Of a stretch of 64,000 nucleotides of DNA, positions 1 through 13,215 are shown piece by piece. The position numbers were made by a program, and so were the translations under genes. The notes below the pieces were generated by a model. The model made no database searches. It was given only the letters and a program-made list of their open reading frames with translations, and had not been told where the DNA came from. How positions within the stretch are numbered: the stretch's first letter is position 1; each line of letters starts with the position of its first letter. The stretch comes from Phaseolus vulgaris (Eukaryota > Streptophyta > Magnoliopsida > Fabales > Fabaceae): positions 9,005,791-9,069,790 of the forward strand of contig NC_023753.2 in NCBI RefSeq assembly GCF_000499845.2. The letters are read 5' to 3'.

Positions 1-450
1 AGAATTGAAACACTACACCATGCTGATAAAGACAAAACAGAAACCTATATACTTGAACTTGTTATCTGGCTTCATCATCTTGTCAGCCAAGTAAGAGTTG
101 GAAATGGTGGAATAAGGTCCCCAGTTAAATCACCAATCCGTTCTCCTACCCACAAGACAGGGCAGTTATTTACACATAAAGCCTGTTCTTCCCCCATGCT
201 AACAGTTGAAGATCAACAAATGCTTCGGGATGTCGGCAAGAGGAAGCTAACACCAGGCATTAGTAAGAGCCAGGAATTTGACACTGCCAAGACCAAGTTG
301 AGCAAACACCATAGGCTAAGCAAGAGTAGTAGTCACTCCCCAATCAGTGAAGGCAAAAATATTGATAAATCTGTTCCTGTCATTGACTTTGATATTGACC
401 GAATGAAGGCCTTGGATGTGATTGATAGGGTGGATAACATTGGAAGTTGA
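1..450 (+). CDS. PSK SIMULATOR 1-type protein (DUF668), C-terminal exon, partial
   Basis: The frame is open from the first base of the window to the TGA at 448-450, so this is the 3' part of a gene that begins to the left. It encodes about 149 residues. The first part, with the segment ETYILELVIWLHHLVSQVR, resembles the end of the DUF668 domain. A Ser/Pro-rich linker follows, then MLTVEDQQMLRDVGKRK and LTPGISKSQEFDTAKTKLSK, and the tail ends VIDRVDNIGS. From my knowledge of the family, this order (DUF668, basic linker, TPGISKSQEF block, acidic end) is the C-terminus of plant PSI proteins, which pair DUF3475 with DUF668 and promote growth downstream of phytosulfokine signalling, with nuclear or plasma-membrane association reported. 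The N-terminal DUF3475 and any myristoylation signal lie outside. There is no break in the visible part. Paralogue identity within the small PSI family cannot be decided from this piece. Confidence 0.82.
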   Translation, partial: RIETLHHADKDKTETYILELVIWLHHLVSQVRVGNGGIRSPVKSPIRSPTHKTGQLFTHKACSSPMLTVEDQQMLRDVGKRKLTPGISKSQEFDTAKTKLSKHHRLSKSSSHSPISEGKNIDKSVPVIDFDIDRMKALDVIDRVDNIGS

Positions 451-1215
451 TAGTTGTGTGGCATATATTGGCCTTTAAGCCAGAGGGAATGCTTGAATTA
501 AATGAGTATGTTGCCTTCTTGAAGCTAAGTGTTCCCCTATGTTTCTTTTGAGCCATGAGAAATGTTTGTTAATTTCTTTGGCAAGAGTGATATGATGTGA
601 GCCTAGCCTTTTTGATATTGTTGTAGATGATTATGGGACGGGGACAAAGGTGGTCACCGTTTTCATTAGATGTATATGTACAGATTACATGATCATATAA
701 TAATTGTTCTTCTTTCAATCTTTTGTGTGTATATATATACACATATACGAAACAACTCAGAATAAACTGACATAAGAATATAGAAAAGGCAATGGGTAAC
801 AACCTTGTGTAAAGCAGATGAAGAGAAAGGAGCTTTCTTAGCAAATAAGTGCAATAGAGATTCTCATCTTCATTTGTGGATTTTGATGTTGATGTGTAAG
901 GCATTTAGTGTTATTAAAACTGGCATGTAAGTTGACTTAGTGAGGTACTAAATAATTTCTTCAACCAACGACTTATAAACTGAACCAATTGAATTGTATA
1001 TAATAGAAAGATCATAAAAAGACTGTTCAATATAATGGTTGACGTTATTAGAATTATTATTGGGGCTTCTTTTTTTTACTAAAAATGGTATAATTGGTTA
1101 AGGTATTTACTGAAATGAGTAAATTTTTATATTTTTACAAAAATAAATTAATGGTGCTTGAAAGCACGATTTCAAACGTTCAAGTACTTCTAATAATGAC
1201 TTTCGTTTTAAATCG

Positions 1216-1259
<44 letters not shown>

Positions 1260-2784
1260 GTTGAAGTCCGAACACATTATTTGTATAAAAACAATGTTTT
1301 TCTGACTTCAGACTTTATTTTATTTTATTTCAAGTCACCACTTTAGGGTTGAGATTTCTTTTATTTTTCAGGTTTATTTATTAATTTTGTTGAAATAATG
1401 TCTTGTAGCATGACTTTAGTAGTGTCCGGGTAGAATCGAATTTTCAGGTAATTTTTTTTTGTTTTTTTGAAAATTTTAAAATAAATGTTGTGACTTTAAT
1501 TTTGAATTAAAATTTGTATTTAATGTAATTAGTGAAAAACAAAATAAGATTGTACAAATAAATAAAAATGATCAATACATAAACAATTTTTTTTAATAAA
1601 GTGATAATTAATCAATAAACTTATTTTCTTATACTCAATTAATATCATTAATTTAATCAATAAACTTATTTATACAAAAAAATTATAGATACTAATAAAT
1701 TCAATAGAATTACCAATTCAAAATTAAAATCAATACATTAAATAAATTATTTAATTTTAATTTATTTTAAAATTTTAAGAATACATAACTTAAAAACAAA
1801 ACATGCATTAAATAAAAAAAAAAGCAATTTACAAAATTAAGTAAAAAAATCATAAACATAAAATAAAATTTTAAAAAATCACAACAATCATATTTCCTTA
1901 GGCATTAAAACTAACATGAAATACAAACTCAAAAAAAGTTAACGATTATGATTTAAAACAAAAACTTCACACTAAATTCGCGCTCTTAGTCACGACTCAA
2001 AAAAAAAGTCTGAAAATTAAAAATAAAACTCAATCCTAAAATCCTTCTCAACCTCAATCAACACTTTAAAAAAAAAAAATTCTGAAATTTTAGAACCCTA
2101 ACATTAAAGTGTGATTTAAGTCACGACATCAACAAAATAAAAAAAAATTAAGAAACAAAAAGCCTAAAAACTAAAAACAATTCCTAAACCTAAAATCGTA
2201 ACCGAGTCACGACTTCAAATTAAAAAAACTGACCTTCAATTAAAAAATAAAATTTTATGTTAAAACGAAAATCATTTTTGAAAGCATGATTTTTTAAATT
2301 TTAAAAGCATGCTTTCAAATATTATTTATTTATTTTATAAAAAAATAAAAAGAATTCTATAAATATCTTAATGAATTGCACCATTTTGATAAAAAAAATA
2401 CAACTATCGATATAGGTTCACTAAAAATATTTTATAACATGATTTTCAAACCTCAAACACATGTTTTATAATAATAATGTTTTGTATAGCTGCTCAATTC
2501 ATTAATTCAAAATTAATTTACTTCCTATTTGTTTATTTGCTTAAGTGATAAATGGCAAAGTTACTAATTTTATAGATACTCTTTTAATTATAATTTTTGA
2601 CAGATTTTTTCTACACCTTGCATATAAAAATTGAAAAGTTACTTTCGTTTCTATTTAATTTTTTTTTAAAACCCTAATTATCTCACTTAGAATCTCACAC
2701 CCTCCCTTAATCATTTTCTATCAAAACCACCGCACCTTCTTATCTCATTTTTTTTTTCTTTAACGACAACACCTTCCTTTTTTA
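451..2784. other. 3' flank of PSI1-type gene and AT-rich intergenic DNA
   Basis: The first few hundred bases are probably the 3' UTR of the preceding gene. From about 950 the sequence is very AT-rich with many A and T runs. Between about 1260 and 2470 several short motifs recur: agtcacgact-like words and gaaagcatg/catgctttc words, the latter forming an inverted repeat around 2279-2320. This suggests decayed transposon DNA. No coding region is recognisable. Confidence 0.5.
1220..1256. repeat. (AT)n microsatellite
   Basis: An uninterrupted alternating AT run of about 37 bases in AT-rich intergenic DNA. Confidence 0.95.
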
Positions 2785-5165
2785 GTGGTCGAAATGAGCT
2801 AGCTATGATGTTGGTAGGTGACTTCTCTGAAGAAGAAATAAGGAATGCAGTTTAGAATTGTGAAAGTTCAAAGAATCCATGTCCTGACGAATTTAACTTT
2901 GGTTTCTTAAAGTTCTGTTGGGATATTGTAAAGTTGGATGTGGTGTCAGCAGTGAAGGATTTCGCATCTAAAAGTCATTGGCCTAGAGGTTCAAATGTTT
3001 CATTCCTCTGTCTCGTCCCGAAAGTAGAAAACCCCTAACAACTCGGCGAGTTCAGACCTATTTCGTTAGTTGGATGCTTGTATAAAATTATTTCAAAAGT
3101 GTTGTCTCTACGCTTGAAAAAGGTAATTAGTAAAGTTATTGATTTGAGACAGTCAGCTTTTCTTGAAGGTAGGGGTTTGCTGGACAGTGTGTTAGTAGCT
3201 AATGAGGTGCTGGAGGAATATAAAAGAAAGAGGAAGAGTTGTGTGTTTTTCAAAGTCGACTATGAGAAGGCGTATGACTCGGTTAGTTGGGAATTCATTT
3301 ATTATATGCTTGATCAGTTGGGTTTCTGTGCTAAATGGATTCAGTGGATAAAATGTTGCTTAGAATATGCTTCAGTTTCTGTGTTGGTGAATGGTAGTCC
3401 TACTAGGGAATTTACTCCTAGGAAGGGTCTTTGCCAAGGTGATCCACTAGCTCCGTTTCTCTTCCTTTTAGTTGCAGAAGGGTTGGCTGGTGTTTCTAGG
3501 ATGGCAGAAGAGAAGAAATAGTTTGGAGGTTGGAAGAGCTAAAGTAAAGGTGAATATGTTGCAATATGCTGATGATACTTTATTCTTCTGTGAAGCTAAT
3601 ACCAAAAGTATCTTCAATATTAAGGCGATTTTGCTTTGTTTTGAGCTTGCTGCTGGGCTTAAGGTGAATTTCTTAAAAAGCAGATTGGGCGGGTTGGGGA
3701 TGGATTCGAGTTCGCTTCAACGCTTTGCGGCTATTCTCAATTGTAATGCGATGGTAACTCCATTTGTTTACTTGGGGCTACCGGTAGGAGGGTGTCATAA
3801 GCGCAGTGCTTGTTGGAATGGGGTGTTAGAGAAAGTTCAGAATAAACTGTCTAGGTGGAAAGGCAGGTGTCTATCAATGGCAGGGAGGATTTGTTTGATC
3901 AAGTCTGTTCTCTCTTCAATCCCGTTATTTTTTATGTCTTTATTTAAACTACCTTCTGTGGTGGCAGACAAGTTAGTTCGGATCCAAAGGAATTTCCTTT
4001 GGGGGTGGGGCTCTGTTGGAAGGAAGATCGCTTGGGCTTCTTGGGATAAGGTGTGTGAGCCTCGGGATTCTGGAGGTCTTGGAATCATTGATCTTAGGAA
4101 ATTTAACTTGGCTTTATTAGGAAAGTGGATTTGGAGACTGGGTACGGATAAAGGAGGTTTGTGGAAAGAGATTCTTGATTCTAAGTATGGTGGTTGGAGA
4201 AGTTTGAGAGAAGACGGTAAGTCTAGAAGGGGCTTTCTCTGGTGGAAAGATTTGAAGGAGGTGTGGGATTCAGAGGGTTGGGGTAGAAGTTTTGAAGATG
4301 GGTTTAAGTGGAAAGTGGGGGATGGTAAGGAGATTTCTTTCTAGGAGGACAGTTGGTTGAGCTGTGATACTTTGAAGGGAGTTTTTCCGAGACTTTTCTC
4401 TCTAAGCTCAGCTAAAAACGCAAAAATGGCTGAGCTTGGGTATTGGTATAATGGTGAATGGGTGTGGAATTTGGTCTAGCATAGATCCTTTTTCGACTGG
4501 GAGAAGTCTTTGGTGGAACAGCTGTTTCAGAGTCTGCAAGAGGTGAAGTTTGTTTTTGGGGAGGCGGACAGTTGGGTCTGGAAGGAGTCAAACTTTCTCA
4601 GTCAACTCTGCCTATGTTCAGGTAAGGCGGGTTAGAGGAGGGGAGTATTCTCCTGTGTATAGTAAGTTGTGGAGGTGCAAAGCCTTGCCATCTGCTTTGT
4701 TCACTGCTTGGAGGGTGTTGGAGAATAGGATTGCCTCTAGGGTTAACTTGGTAAGGCGTGGAGTGGCGGTAGAAAATCTCTTATGTTGTTTGTGTGGAGA
4801 GGAGGAGGAGTCGTCTTGTCACTTGTTCTTTGTTTGCAGGTTTGCTTGGCGTGTCTGGTGTCTGTGCTTTAAGTGGCTTGGTGTGTCGTCTGTAATTCAC
4901 AAGGAACCTAAGTCAATTTTTCACAATTCAGGATGAGTCAGGCTTCTGTTTCGGTTAACGAAGTTTGGGGTACAATTTAGGTTGGCATTGTAAGCGAAAT
5001 CTGGAAACATAGGAACTCGGTCATCTTCAATAGAGGTGTGGCAGATGTGTCTGAAGTGTTCGCTTCGGTGCAAGTAAATGTATGGTCTTGAATTTTTGCA
5101 AAGTCTCGTTCTGCTTATTTCCCTTATTCTAGTTGGGTTTTAAATCCTCTGGCTTGTATAAGGTT
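2785..5165 (+). pseudogene. LINE ORF2 fragment: reverse transcriptase and zf-RVT domains, broken
   Basis: The RT fingers and palm are readable: EEEIRNAV, FRPISLVGCLYK, RQSAFLEGRGLLDSVLVANE, then KVDYEKAYDSVSWEF (motif A), GLCQGDPLAPFLF (motif B) and, after a frame change near 3500, LQYADDTLFF (motif C with the YADD catalytic pair intact). The order continues through TYLGLPVG-like FVYLGLPVGG, WASWDKVC and a C-terminal LWRCKALPSALFTAWR...CCLCGEEEE...CHLFFVCRFAWRVW, which is the zf-RVT domain. Disabling changes seen include in-frame stops at about 2854 and 3037, a frameshift between motifs B and C, a stop at 4342-4344, one at about 4479, another frame change near 4550 and a stop at 4934-4936. 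Normal plant ORF2 is about 1,300 residues; this retains roughly the last 780. It cannot encode a working enzyme. Confidence 0.9.
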
Positions 5166-5322
5166 GATTCATTAATATTGGTTAGTGTTGGTATGGTTAT
5201 CCCTTTGCTAATTTGGTAGGCGTTCTAATAGGAGAATGGTGTTAAGTATTTTTGTATAAGGGTTGGACCACCCCTGAAGTGGTCCCTATTTATTTATTTA
5301 TTTTTATTGCTGATAAAAAAAA
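2785..5322 (+). mobile_element. LINE (L1-type non-LTR retrotransposon), 5'-truncated
   Basis: This element carries the reverse transcriptase and C-terminal zinc-binding region of a plant L1-type ORF2. It lacks ORF1, the endonuclease and the start of the RT, as expected after incomplete reverse transcription. The similarity begins near 2785. The 3' UTR ends with a GGTTGGACCACCCCTGAAGTGG segment (here given as positions 5262-5283) and a short A tract at 5315-5322. The same 3' signature is seen in the LINEs ending at 33214 and, reversed, at 24036. I could not find a convincing target-site duplication. Confidence 0.88.
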
Positions 5323-7899
5323 GGAACTAATTGAAGGAAATAAGAGAAGATAAAAAGTTGTAGAAACTGATGGAAGGTAATTGTACAAGATTGTAAAACT
5401 GTTGAGGTGATCTTATTCATTTTGATTTATTTCAATAATATATATAAATAAAATTACAATTACTGGAAGTTATGAAATAGGAATACTATCATAAAATCAG
5501 AATTAATAATCATAAAATCAAAATTAATAACCAACATAGAGGAAACATTAGAGCATAATTATTGAGGAGAACATTTGTAGTAAACTAAGTTTTTATTTTT
5601 TGACTCGGACTTTCGCACTACCATTTTTTGACCTTTAGTGACAAAAACAATTATGTATTAGATTCAAGTCGAATTGTATAAACCAAAAATATAAAACACA
5701 TACTAAGATTTTTCATATTATATCATATTATTGAAATAGTATCTTAGGCTACCTACCTAATGTAAAACTTTATTTTTAATAGTGTAATATCCTGGTTCGA
5801 ATTATGTAATATTATTTTGAATGATGTATTATGGAAGTATATTTAAATTACATAATCTTGGTTCTTAATTACAAATCCTATTTTGTATTAGAGAAATTTA
5901 GAATTATATTTAAAGCTATATAATGTAAAATATATTGCAATTTGATTATATGAAGTATATTCTGATGTTATGGAGGTATGAGAAGAAGGGATGGAGGGTG
6001 AGTTGGGAGATGGGAGAGATTCCTCTATTCTGTTCCTCAAAAATGTTCACTTTCTCATATATATACTTTTATAAGCATATTTTATATATGCTTATTCCAC
6101 TTCCAATTAATTGCATATGCTATACCATTTCACCTATCTCACCCATATAGTATATACATCCTACCTAATAATTTCATGTCAACAACTTTATACCATACTC
6201 ATCACCATAAAGGATATGTAACAAATTCCATGGATCTATTTATAAAGGTTGAAGATCAAATATCTTGTGAATTATTTGATACATGATTATTGCATCTTTT
6301 TTTCAAAACAGTCAAAATTTTACTATGAGTAGTTTTATAAATTGGAGACATATTTTGGGCTTTAGTCTATTCTCTTTATTATCATACAAGACTATGATTT
6401 ATTATAAAGAGTTTAATTTTTCTTGTTTCAACGCTGCTAGGAAAAGGCTGGTATGATGTTTTTAAGATGAAGTACGTCATCTTTAAATGTTTATTAGGTT
6501 ATCTGTTAAGAACTTCTAGGACTTTTGTAGATCTATCTAACATCTTGGAGAATTGATGTAATTTTTTTTTTCAGAATTAGGTGGATTATTTTTTTTATAA
6601 GAATTGAGATATCTTTTAAATATTATTATTTTTTCGATAAAAAAATCATTTGTGGAGAGAAAGAATCCAGAAATTAGAAGCGAGTACCTACAATAATAGT
6701 AGTAAGAGATTATATCTTTTTATTGTCGCATTTGTATGATATTTTTTTTAATCTTTTATCATGTTTAGATTATTAGAAACATTTTTTTTCTATCATTTAG
6801 TATCACAAGTATTTATAGATTGAAAAACTGCAAAGCTAGAATAAATTTTATATTTCACCAATTCAAACATGTGTTTGATTCATGAATTTAGAGACATAAA
6901 ACTTGTTTGTAGGCTAAAGTCTTACTAAATTAGACTTATCATGTAACTCTATGATAGAACTACCAAATTATGTTATTTTTTTATAAAATATTAAGTAAAA
7001 ATACATTTAAATTATATAATTATGAAAGTTAAAAGGAAACAACTTCTTCATGCTCTCTAGTACACAATGATGTTGTATGATGAAAAGGAAAGTAACCTCA
7101 TAAAACTTGTATCCAATTATAAAACTTAACATATCATAAAGTTTTAATCGATTTGGAACAATACACTAATTAGGTATCAAATAACTCCCAAGATATTTGA
7201 TAATAGATTAAATTAATATTAAAAATGAACCACATTCATTTTAATGGTGTGAAGAAGAAAATCTAAAATGAGTACATTTATTTCATATGTTGGAAAAGAT
7301 AGAATGAATATTTCAATTCCGATACTATATTAATCATAAATTTACTAATTGATGGAGGAAATTCGAACAAATAGAGATGGACATTTATATCTTTTTTTTC
7401 CCAACAACAAAAATACATAATATAATAGAGACACTTGGAGTGTACCAACTTGTATACAAAGACTTAAAATACATAGACAATAAATAAAAATGGCATGTAT
7501 ATGCATGCTCCACATATTATTTTTATTAATAAATATATATACGTTGTAGGACCATATGTTGAAATTTCCCCTCCCTATTGTTTACCTAATAAAGTAAAAT
7601 CACATTAATCCATGGAAACTTTGATATTACTTTTTATTCAATTCAAAATAGATTATTTTAACTCGACAAGAAATAAAATAAATAATAATTGGAACATTTG
7701 AGAGATGGCTTAACTTGTATACAAAAATGGAGCCAACCATCCTTCAAAAAACTGCCATAAAACATATAAAAAAGCCCCTAATCCATTTTAGGACATTTAC
7801 AATATCCATATGATTGCATTGATATTGTTCCTCCAAACAAAAAAAGGAAAACACATCTACATTATTATGCATTTAGATAAAATATTTGGTCAGTTAAAA
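5323..7899. other. AT-rich intergenic DNA, nothing recognised
   Basis: The stretch is AT-rich with many in-frame stops in all frames. It contains no domain, RNA gene or clear repeat structure that I can identify. The short open frame at 5935-6150 has no recognisable content. Confidence 0.5.
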
Positions 7900-9190
7900 A
7901 AATAGCAATCAACGTAATGCTCCTGTGACAATGAGGAAAAGCCCCACAAGGCAAAATGTGAGTGCAAAAGAAAGGGATGTAGAACAATCCACTTGTAGAT
8001 GCTTTATTATTGCCAACACAAAATAGATATGTGGTATTCCATACTTGACATCACTTAATGTAGCAGTTCCAAGAAAATTATTTGATTGCCAAATTGATAC
8101 AAAGGATTAGACATGTGTCAGGGCTAGGATTTCCTCTACATTCACCTTTGCTTGATTAAACACTATCTTGTTCCTATGTTTCCAAATACACCAAATGATA
8201 GATACCCACAAACTTTTCCACAACTTTTTTCCTTCATTATTAAAACATAGACAATTAAACTGATCAAAGTGTTTAAGCAAAGAGTTGTGGTTTACTAAAC
8301 TTACCCCCAATCCATTTGTTGCACATGTTCCAGACCATTTGATATGTTACAAGAAATAAAGAGGTTTGATGTCGTTTCCTACTCCCTCCCTCAGAGGGCG
8401 CACAATGTATGCCTCAATTGCACCGCCCTCCTTATTAGATTTTGCTTGGTAGCAATTTTGTTCAACATAGCCCTCCATGCAAAAAATTGAGCAGAAGGTA
8501 GTACCTTTAGGCTCCACAACGAATGAAACGTTTCTGATTTTCCCTTATACTAAGATTTGTCAACTTTGTGTACGCAAATTTAATAGAAAAAAAATATTAG
8601 TGTGTGGGTCTCTCCATAACCATTTATCCTCCCTTTTTGTGTGCAAGGTTTGTTGTGTTAAGTATAACATGAAATCTACTAGCTGCGACTTTTCCCAGTC
8701 AAACCAGTCCCTTCTCCAACTATATTATCACACTCAACCTACTCTAGACCATCTACCATACCTATTTATTGGTTTGTCTTTGAGCAATGAGTTGTTTCCA
8801 GGAAATTATTTTTAAGCTGAATATTTTCTGCCCAAATATCCTCCCACAATTTGATTTTAGATCCTGAACCCACTTGTCATACAACATTGGAATCAAACCA
8901 AGTGTTAGCTAGCCATGTATCACACACTTGACATAAGTCATTCCACCATCTAGATTTGTGCTTTTTTAGACTAGATAAATTTAAATTTAGATTCCTCCCG
9001 AAGTCATACTTTGATTCTAAAACATCCTTCTATAGACTTACCTCTAATAAACCCAAGCTCCATTTATGTTTTGACAATAAAGCCTTATTGAAAAGATAAT
9101 GCCAAACATCTTAAAAATGTGTGTTATTCCTGTGGTATATAGAAACAAATTGATAGCATGAGAGGGAACTAATAAGATTATTCAAAGTGA
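7900..9190 (-). pseudogene. Decayed LINE ORF2 C-terminal region and 3' end
   Basis: Read on the minus strand, the stretch from about 9130 down to 8107 gives pieces in the order found at the C-terminus of L1-type ORF2: VWHYLFNKALLSKHKWSLGL near 9110-9055, then SRWWNDLCQVCDTWLA near 8960-8910, a VGSGSKIKLWED segment near 8865-8830, and VSIIWCIWKHRNKIVFNQAK near 8200-8140. The last matches the equivalent VSVVWCIWKHRNRIIFNQAK of the larger LINE at 32.3 kb, so both belong to the same broad family. Numerous stops and frame changes separate the pieces. The 5' limit is a truncation near 9190 and the 3' limit near 7900 is approximate. This is an older copy than the one at 2.8 kb judging by its decay. 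Confidence 0.75.
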
Positions 9191-10415
9191 TGAGAAGATT
9201 GGGAGGTTTGAAAATGCATTATGTCATCAACGGCAACACCAATGAAGTTAACTATCGACCTAATTCGCAAGAGATTATTCCCACGTAAATATTTTTCTGT
9301 TTTTGTGGCTTTAACAGCATATGAAACGTAATTGCTTTCAGGTTTATGTGCCTTTCACAACATATACATCCATGATGGCATGCTCCGCAAGCAAGATATT
9401 CTGTTTAATGTTAATTTCTATCTTAGCTTTGACATTACAAATATAACTGAAGCAGTTAACAATTATAATCACATAATTGACTTATATAACATCACTTCAA
9501 TTGCATGGAGTAAGTGAAATTGATGTTTGTGTTTTCATTGTTAATGAGTTGTTCTTACTCTCTTTTTTCAACTACAGCGTATGGTGAAATAGTAATAGCC
9601 ACTAAAACTATTATTATTCTCACGAAGATTTGCACAATATTTAATAAGTAATATTTTTTTATTGTTGGAGCAAATAATAGTTAGTAACTGGTGTCTGGTA
9701 ATTAAGTAATTTAGATTTAAATTAAAATGATACTGCTAAATAAGTTAAAAATAAATATTCATTATGAAAATAATAAATGGAGAAACAACTATTTATACTA
9801 GGGAGATGATACTTTGACATTTAAAAAAATATATTTATTTGAAATATATTATATTAATATTTTTATTTTTTAACTTAATGAATTGATAACTTGGGTTATT
9901 TTATCTTAAAGGCCTCACATTATTATTTTTTAAATATTAATAGTGTATGGTGGATGCTCCAAAGTAGAGAAGTTGTTTAAAATTTTGTTCACATCCAATT
10001 TATTTATTATTGATAGTATGTCCAATAGTCTCACATTACTTAAGAGTCAATACTTAAATACATTTTTCTCCCTTAAATTTACAAGGCACCTTTTAGAGAC
10101 GAAACTTCGAGTTTCAAATCGAATAGTACCACGAATACGATTATTGATCCTAATGAGCTATCTCAATAAATTTAAGGTTGGAACATTGGCATTGTTTATG
10201 AGAATGAAAGAATACTAAGAGAACAATGATTCATATATGAAACCACTTTTTCATTCTCACAGACGGCTTAATATTCTGACATCAAATTTGTTGAAAAAAT
10301 ATTGTTAATTATCGCATAAGAGATATTGTTCATTTTACTTTAAAAATATTCTCACATACTAGATATTGTCCATTTTAGAGCACATAATTCCATCACGGTT
10401 TTCTCTTTAAAACCA

Positions 10416-10483
<68 letters not shown>

Positions 10484-10980
10484 CTTGTGTTAATAAACTG
10501 AATGAATGAGTAATGATTATTGAGCTAAATTTTTTTATATTAATAAAAGTAATATGTATATTAAATGATATTTGTTACTTAAAACAATATTATCTCATAT
10601 TAATTATATAAACAAGATTATGCGCATAATTAAAAGATAAAACTTAGTACTAATAAAATTTTATAATAATTCAATTAAATTAACTTTTATTGATTTAAAT
10701 AAAAGGCTCATCAAAACTTTATAAATAGATTAACATGTTTTAGTTACTGTCGATCACTTTTCACTAACTTATCTACAGGAGTAATTTTCCCCCTTTCTCA
10801 ATCACTTGAACACATCTCGAATAATATAATTTGTGAAGGTCTCGGAAAAAGTAACCTTATAGAATCATCTCGCTAGTTTATATTTTTTTAATTTCTCTTA
10901 ATTAGTTTTCATGGGTTTAACTTTCTTGGCTAATGTGGCATTGATCACCATTTTTTAATGTGGTCATTTGTGCTAAAATC
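9191..10980. other. AT-rich intergenic DNA, nothing recognised
   Basis: No gene is recognised. Around 9950-10140 a TCTCACATTACTTAAGAG-type segment occurs, a style of sequence common in plant repeats, but I cannot assign a family. Confidence 0.45.
10419..10482. repeat. (TA)n microsatellite
   Basis: An uninterrupted TA run of about 64 bases, the longest dinucleotide tract in the window. Confidence 0.95.
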
Positions 10981-11580
10981 ATTATCTGTAAATGATGGTA
11001 TATGACTATATAGTTATATGACTATATGTGTATGTGTTATTTTTACTTTAAAGTTTATTATATTAATTAATTAATAAAGTATGTTTCAAGCAACCAACGA
11101 TCAAAATTAAATAACATAATTTTCTTATTAAAAAAGTTTTAACCATTACATCAATCATTTTGTTATCATAGTATATAAATATTATTAATATTATTCATAT
11201 ATATAATATCATTCATATTATTAATTTCATTAATACTATTTTTATTCAAATTAATAACATTATTAATTATTATAATAATGTTATTAATATTATTAAATAT
11301 TATTAAATACTACTAATATTATTAATATTATTATTATTATTATTAAAATCATTAATATTATTATTACTAATTTTAGTCATATTATTAATATTACTAATAT
11401 TATTAACATTATTAATATTATTATTACTAATTTTAGTCATATTATTAATACTACTAATATTACTAATAATATAATTATTCATATTATTAATATAATACTA
11501 ATAATATTATTTATATTATTATATTAATATTATTAATTCTATAATATTAATGACATGTATATATATTAGTTATGATCGAT
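10981..11580 (+). repeat. ATT-rich block, copy 1
   Basis: It starts with a unique leader (TATAGTTATATGACTATA, then a TTTACTTTAAAGTTTATTAT segment) and continues into a long imperfect ATT/AAT trinucleotide tract ending near 11570. The same leader and tract recur at 12719-13215 in the same orientation, so the block is a dispersed direct repeat rather than simple slippage. Confidence 0.8.
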
Positions 11581-11599
11581 TAAGCAAAAGAGCTCCAAA

Positions 11600-12718
11600 T
11601 CAATAAGTGTAGTAAGATCCATGATGGCTTCATATAGTGGGTTCCTATAATTCTAATCATTTGCATTCCTATAATTCTAATCACCATATATGGTATAATT
11701 CTAATCACCATTACATGTTGAATTCGCTTTTACTATTATGATGGTATCATCAGGCAGGAGTAGGAAACTTGATAGATACATGCATCATAGAGATAATAGC
11801 TCCAAGATCAGTAAGTGTAGTACGACCGATGATGGCTTCATATGGTGTGTTTCCTTCAACTAAAATATACTCGACTGACAAAATTCGAAAGTGTGAATTG
11901 GTACCGAATATTGTTAGCAAATTAACACATCCTCTTGTTTGTCGTTCATATCCTGTTAACGAAACCAAATGTTTTGAATAGGGCTGGAGAAAGGAAGAGG
12001 GATACCCAACTGTAAATGTGATGGTAGGAATGGTAAGAAGGGAACTCATTTTAGACTTTAGAGATGTCTCTTTCTTGTGGAAAGTTATGTAACAGCAAAT
12101 ACCCTCTGCAACAATAGTATTAATTGTGCCTCTGGCCTTGTTGGAATTATATAGAAAGATCTCATGTGAATATTACAAGTAACTCGTGAATATTACAAGT
12201 AATTCATGTGAATATTATTAGTAAATGAAGAATGCATTTTGGTTTGGTGAAATTGTTACGAGAAGATATTAATTATAAATCTTATGAACACAATTTTTAT
12301 TAGTATTATGTTGATTCTATACATCATTTCATATATAAGATTTATTGAGACGTAGTTTCCTAAATTTTATTTTCAAAAAAATTAATCATTTATTTTTGTA
12401 ACTAATTTTATTGTAATATTTAATTAAACAACTTTATATTTAATAAAAAAAAAGAAATATTTTATTCAATAAAACACGTAAATTATAACTATTTTTCTCA
12501 AAAAATAATATAATAGGCATGTACCTTGCACGTAAATTTTATAAAAAAAATTACAATAATTAAAAATTATATTTATTATAATATTATTTTTCAAGTACAC
12601 ATGTTATAAATTAAAAATTATATACAACAAATAAAAATTAAAATTAAAAGAAACAATAATATTTTACTTAATATTTAAATTACTGTAGAAACAAAGTAAT
12701 AAATAAAATAAAAAAATA
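11600..12718 (-). repeat. Solitary copy of the Gypsy-protease-derived repeat
   Basis: This is an isolated relative of the tandem units at 17.6-26.5 kb, sharing the TATAATTCTAATCAT leader, the retropepsin fragment and the downstream AT-rich part with the GTACCTTGCACG segment near 12522. On the minus strand 12049-11750 reads HLVSLTGYERQTRGCVNLLT, then a YILVEGNTPYEAIIGRTTL segment and LGAIISMMHVSIKFPTP, which is the C-terminal half of a Ty3/Gypsy retropepsin. Further upstream on that strand (about 12180-12050) lies an EAQLILLL/ARGTINTIVAEG-like linker that most array units lack. The segment between linker and protease that carries the active-site region in the array units is missing here. Confidence 0.72.
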
Positions 12719-13215
12719 TATAGTTATATGATTATAAGTGTATGTGCTATTTTTACTTTAAAGTTTATTATATTATTTAATTAACAAAGCAGGTCAACCA
12801 ACGAGCGATCCAAATTAAATAATATAATTTTTTTAATAAAGAAGTTTTAACCCTTATATCTATCAAATTTTATTATCATCATATAATTATTATTATTATA
12901 CTTATTAGTATGACTATCAATATTAAATAATTAATAATATAAATATTATTAATATTATTCATAGATATAATATCATTCATATTATTAATTCTATTAATTT
13001 TATTTTTATTCAAATTAATAACATTATTAATTATTATAATAATATTATTAATACTATTAATATTATTATTACTAATTTTAGTCATATTATTAATACTATT
13101 AATATTATTAATACTATTAATATTATTAATAATAATATTATTCATATAATACTAATAATATTATTTATATTATATTAATATTATTAATTTTAGAATATTA
13201 ATGACATGTATATCT
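12719..13215 (+). repeat. ATT-rich block, copy 2
   Basis: A direct repeat of 10981-11580: the same leader (TATAGTTATATGATTATA, then TTTACTTTAAAGTTTATTAT) leads into an imperfect ATT tract. Several internal sub-blocks of the tract, such as AATATCATTCATATTATTAA, are shared, which shows common descent. The pair brackets the solitary protease-derived unit. Confidence 0.8.

Noticed and set aside
569..904. Minus-strand open frame of 111 codons after the PSI1-type gene
   Set aside because: It overlaps the probable 3' UTR, has biased composition and shows no family resemblance.
2785..5340. Target-site duplication for the first LINE
   Set aside because: The bases after the A tract (GGAACTAATTG) do not match the left flank, so no duplication was claimed.
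12879..13145. Minus-strand open frame of 88 codons
   Set aside because: It is a product of the ATT/AAT tract (a chain of Asn, Ile and Ser codons), not a gene.
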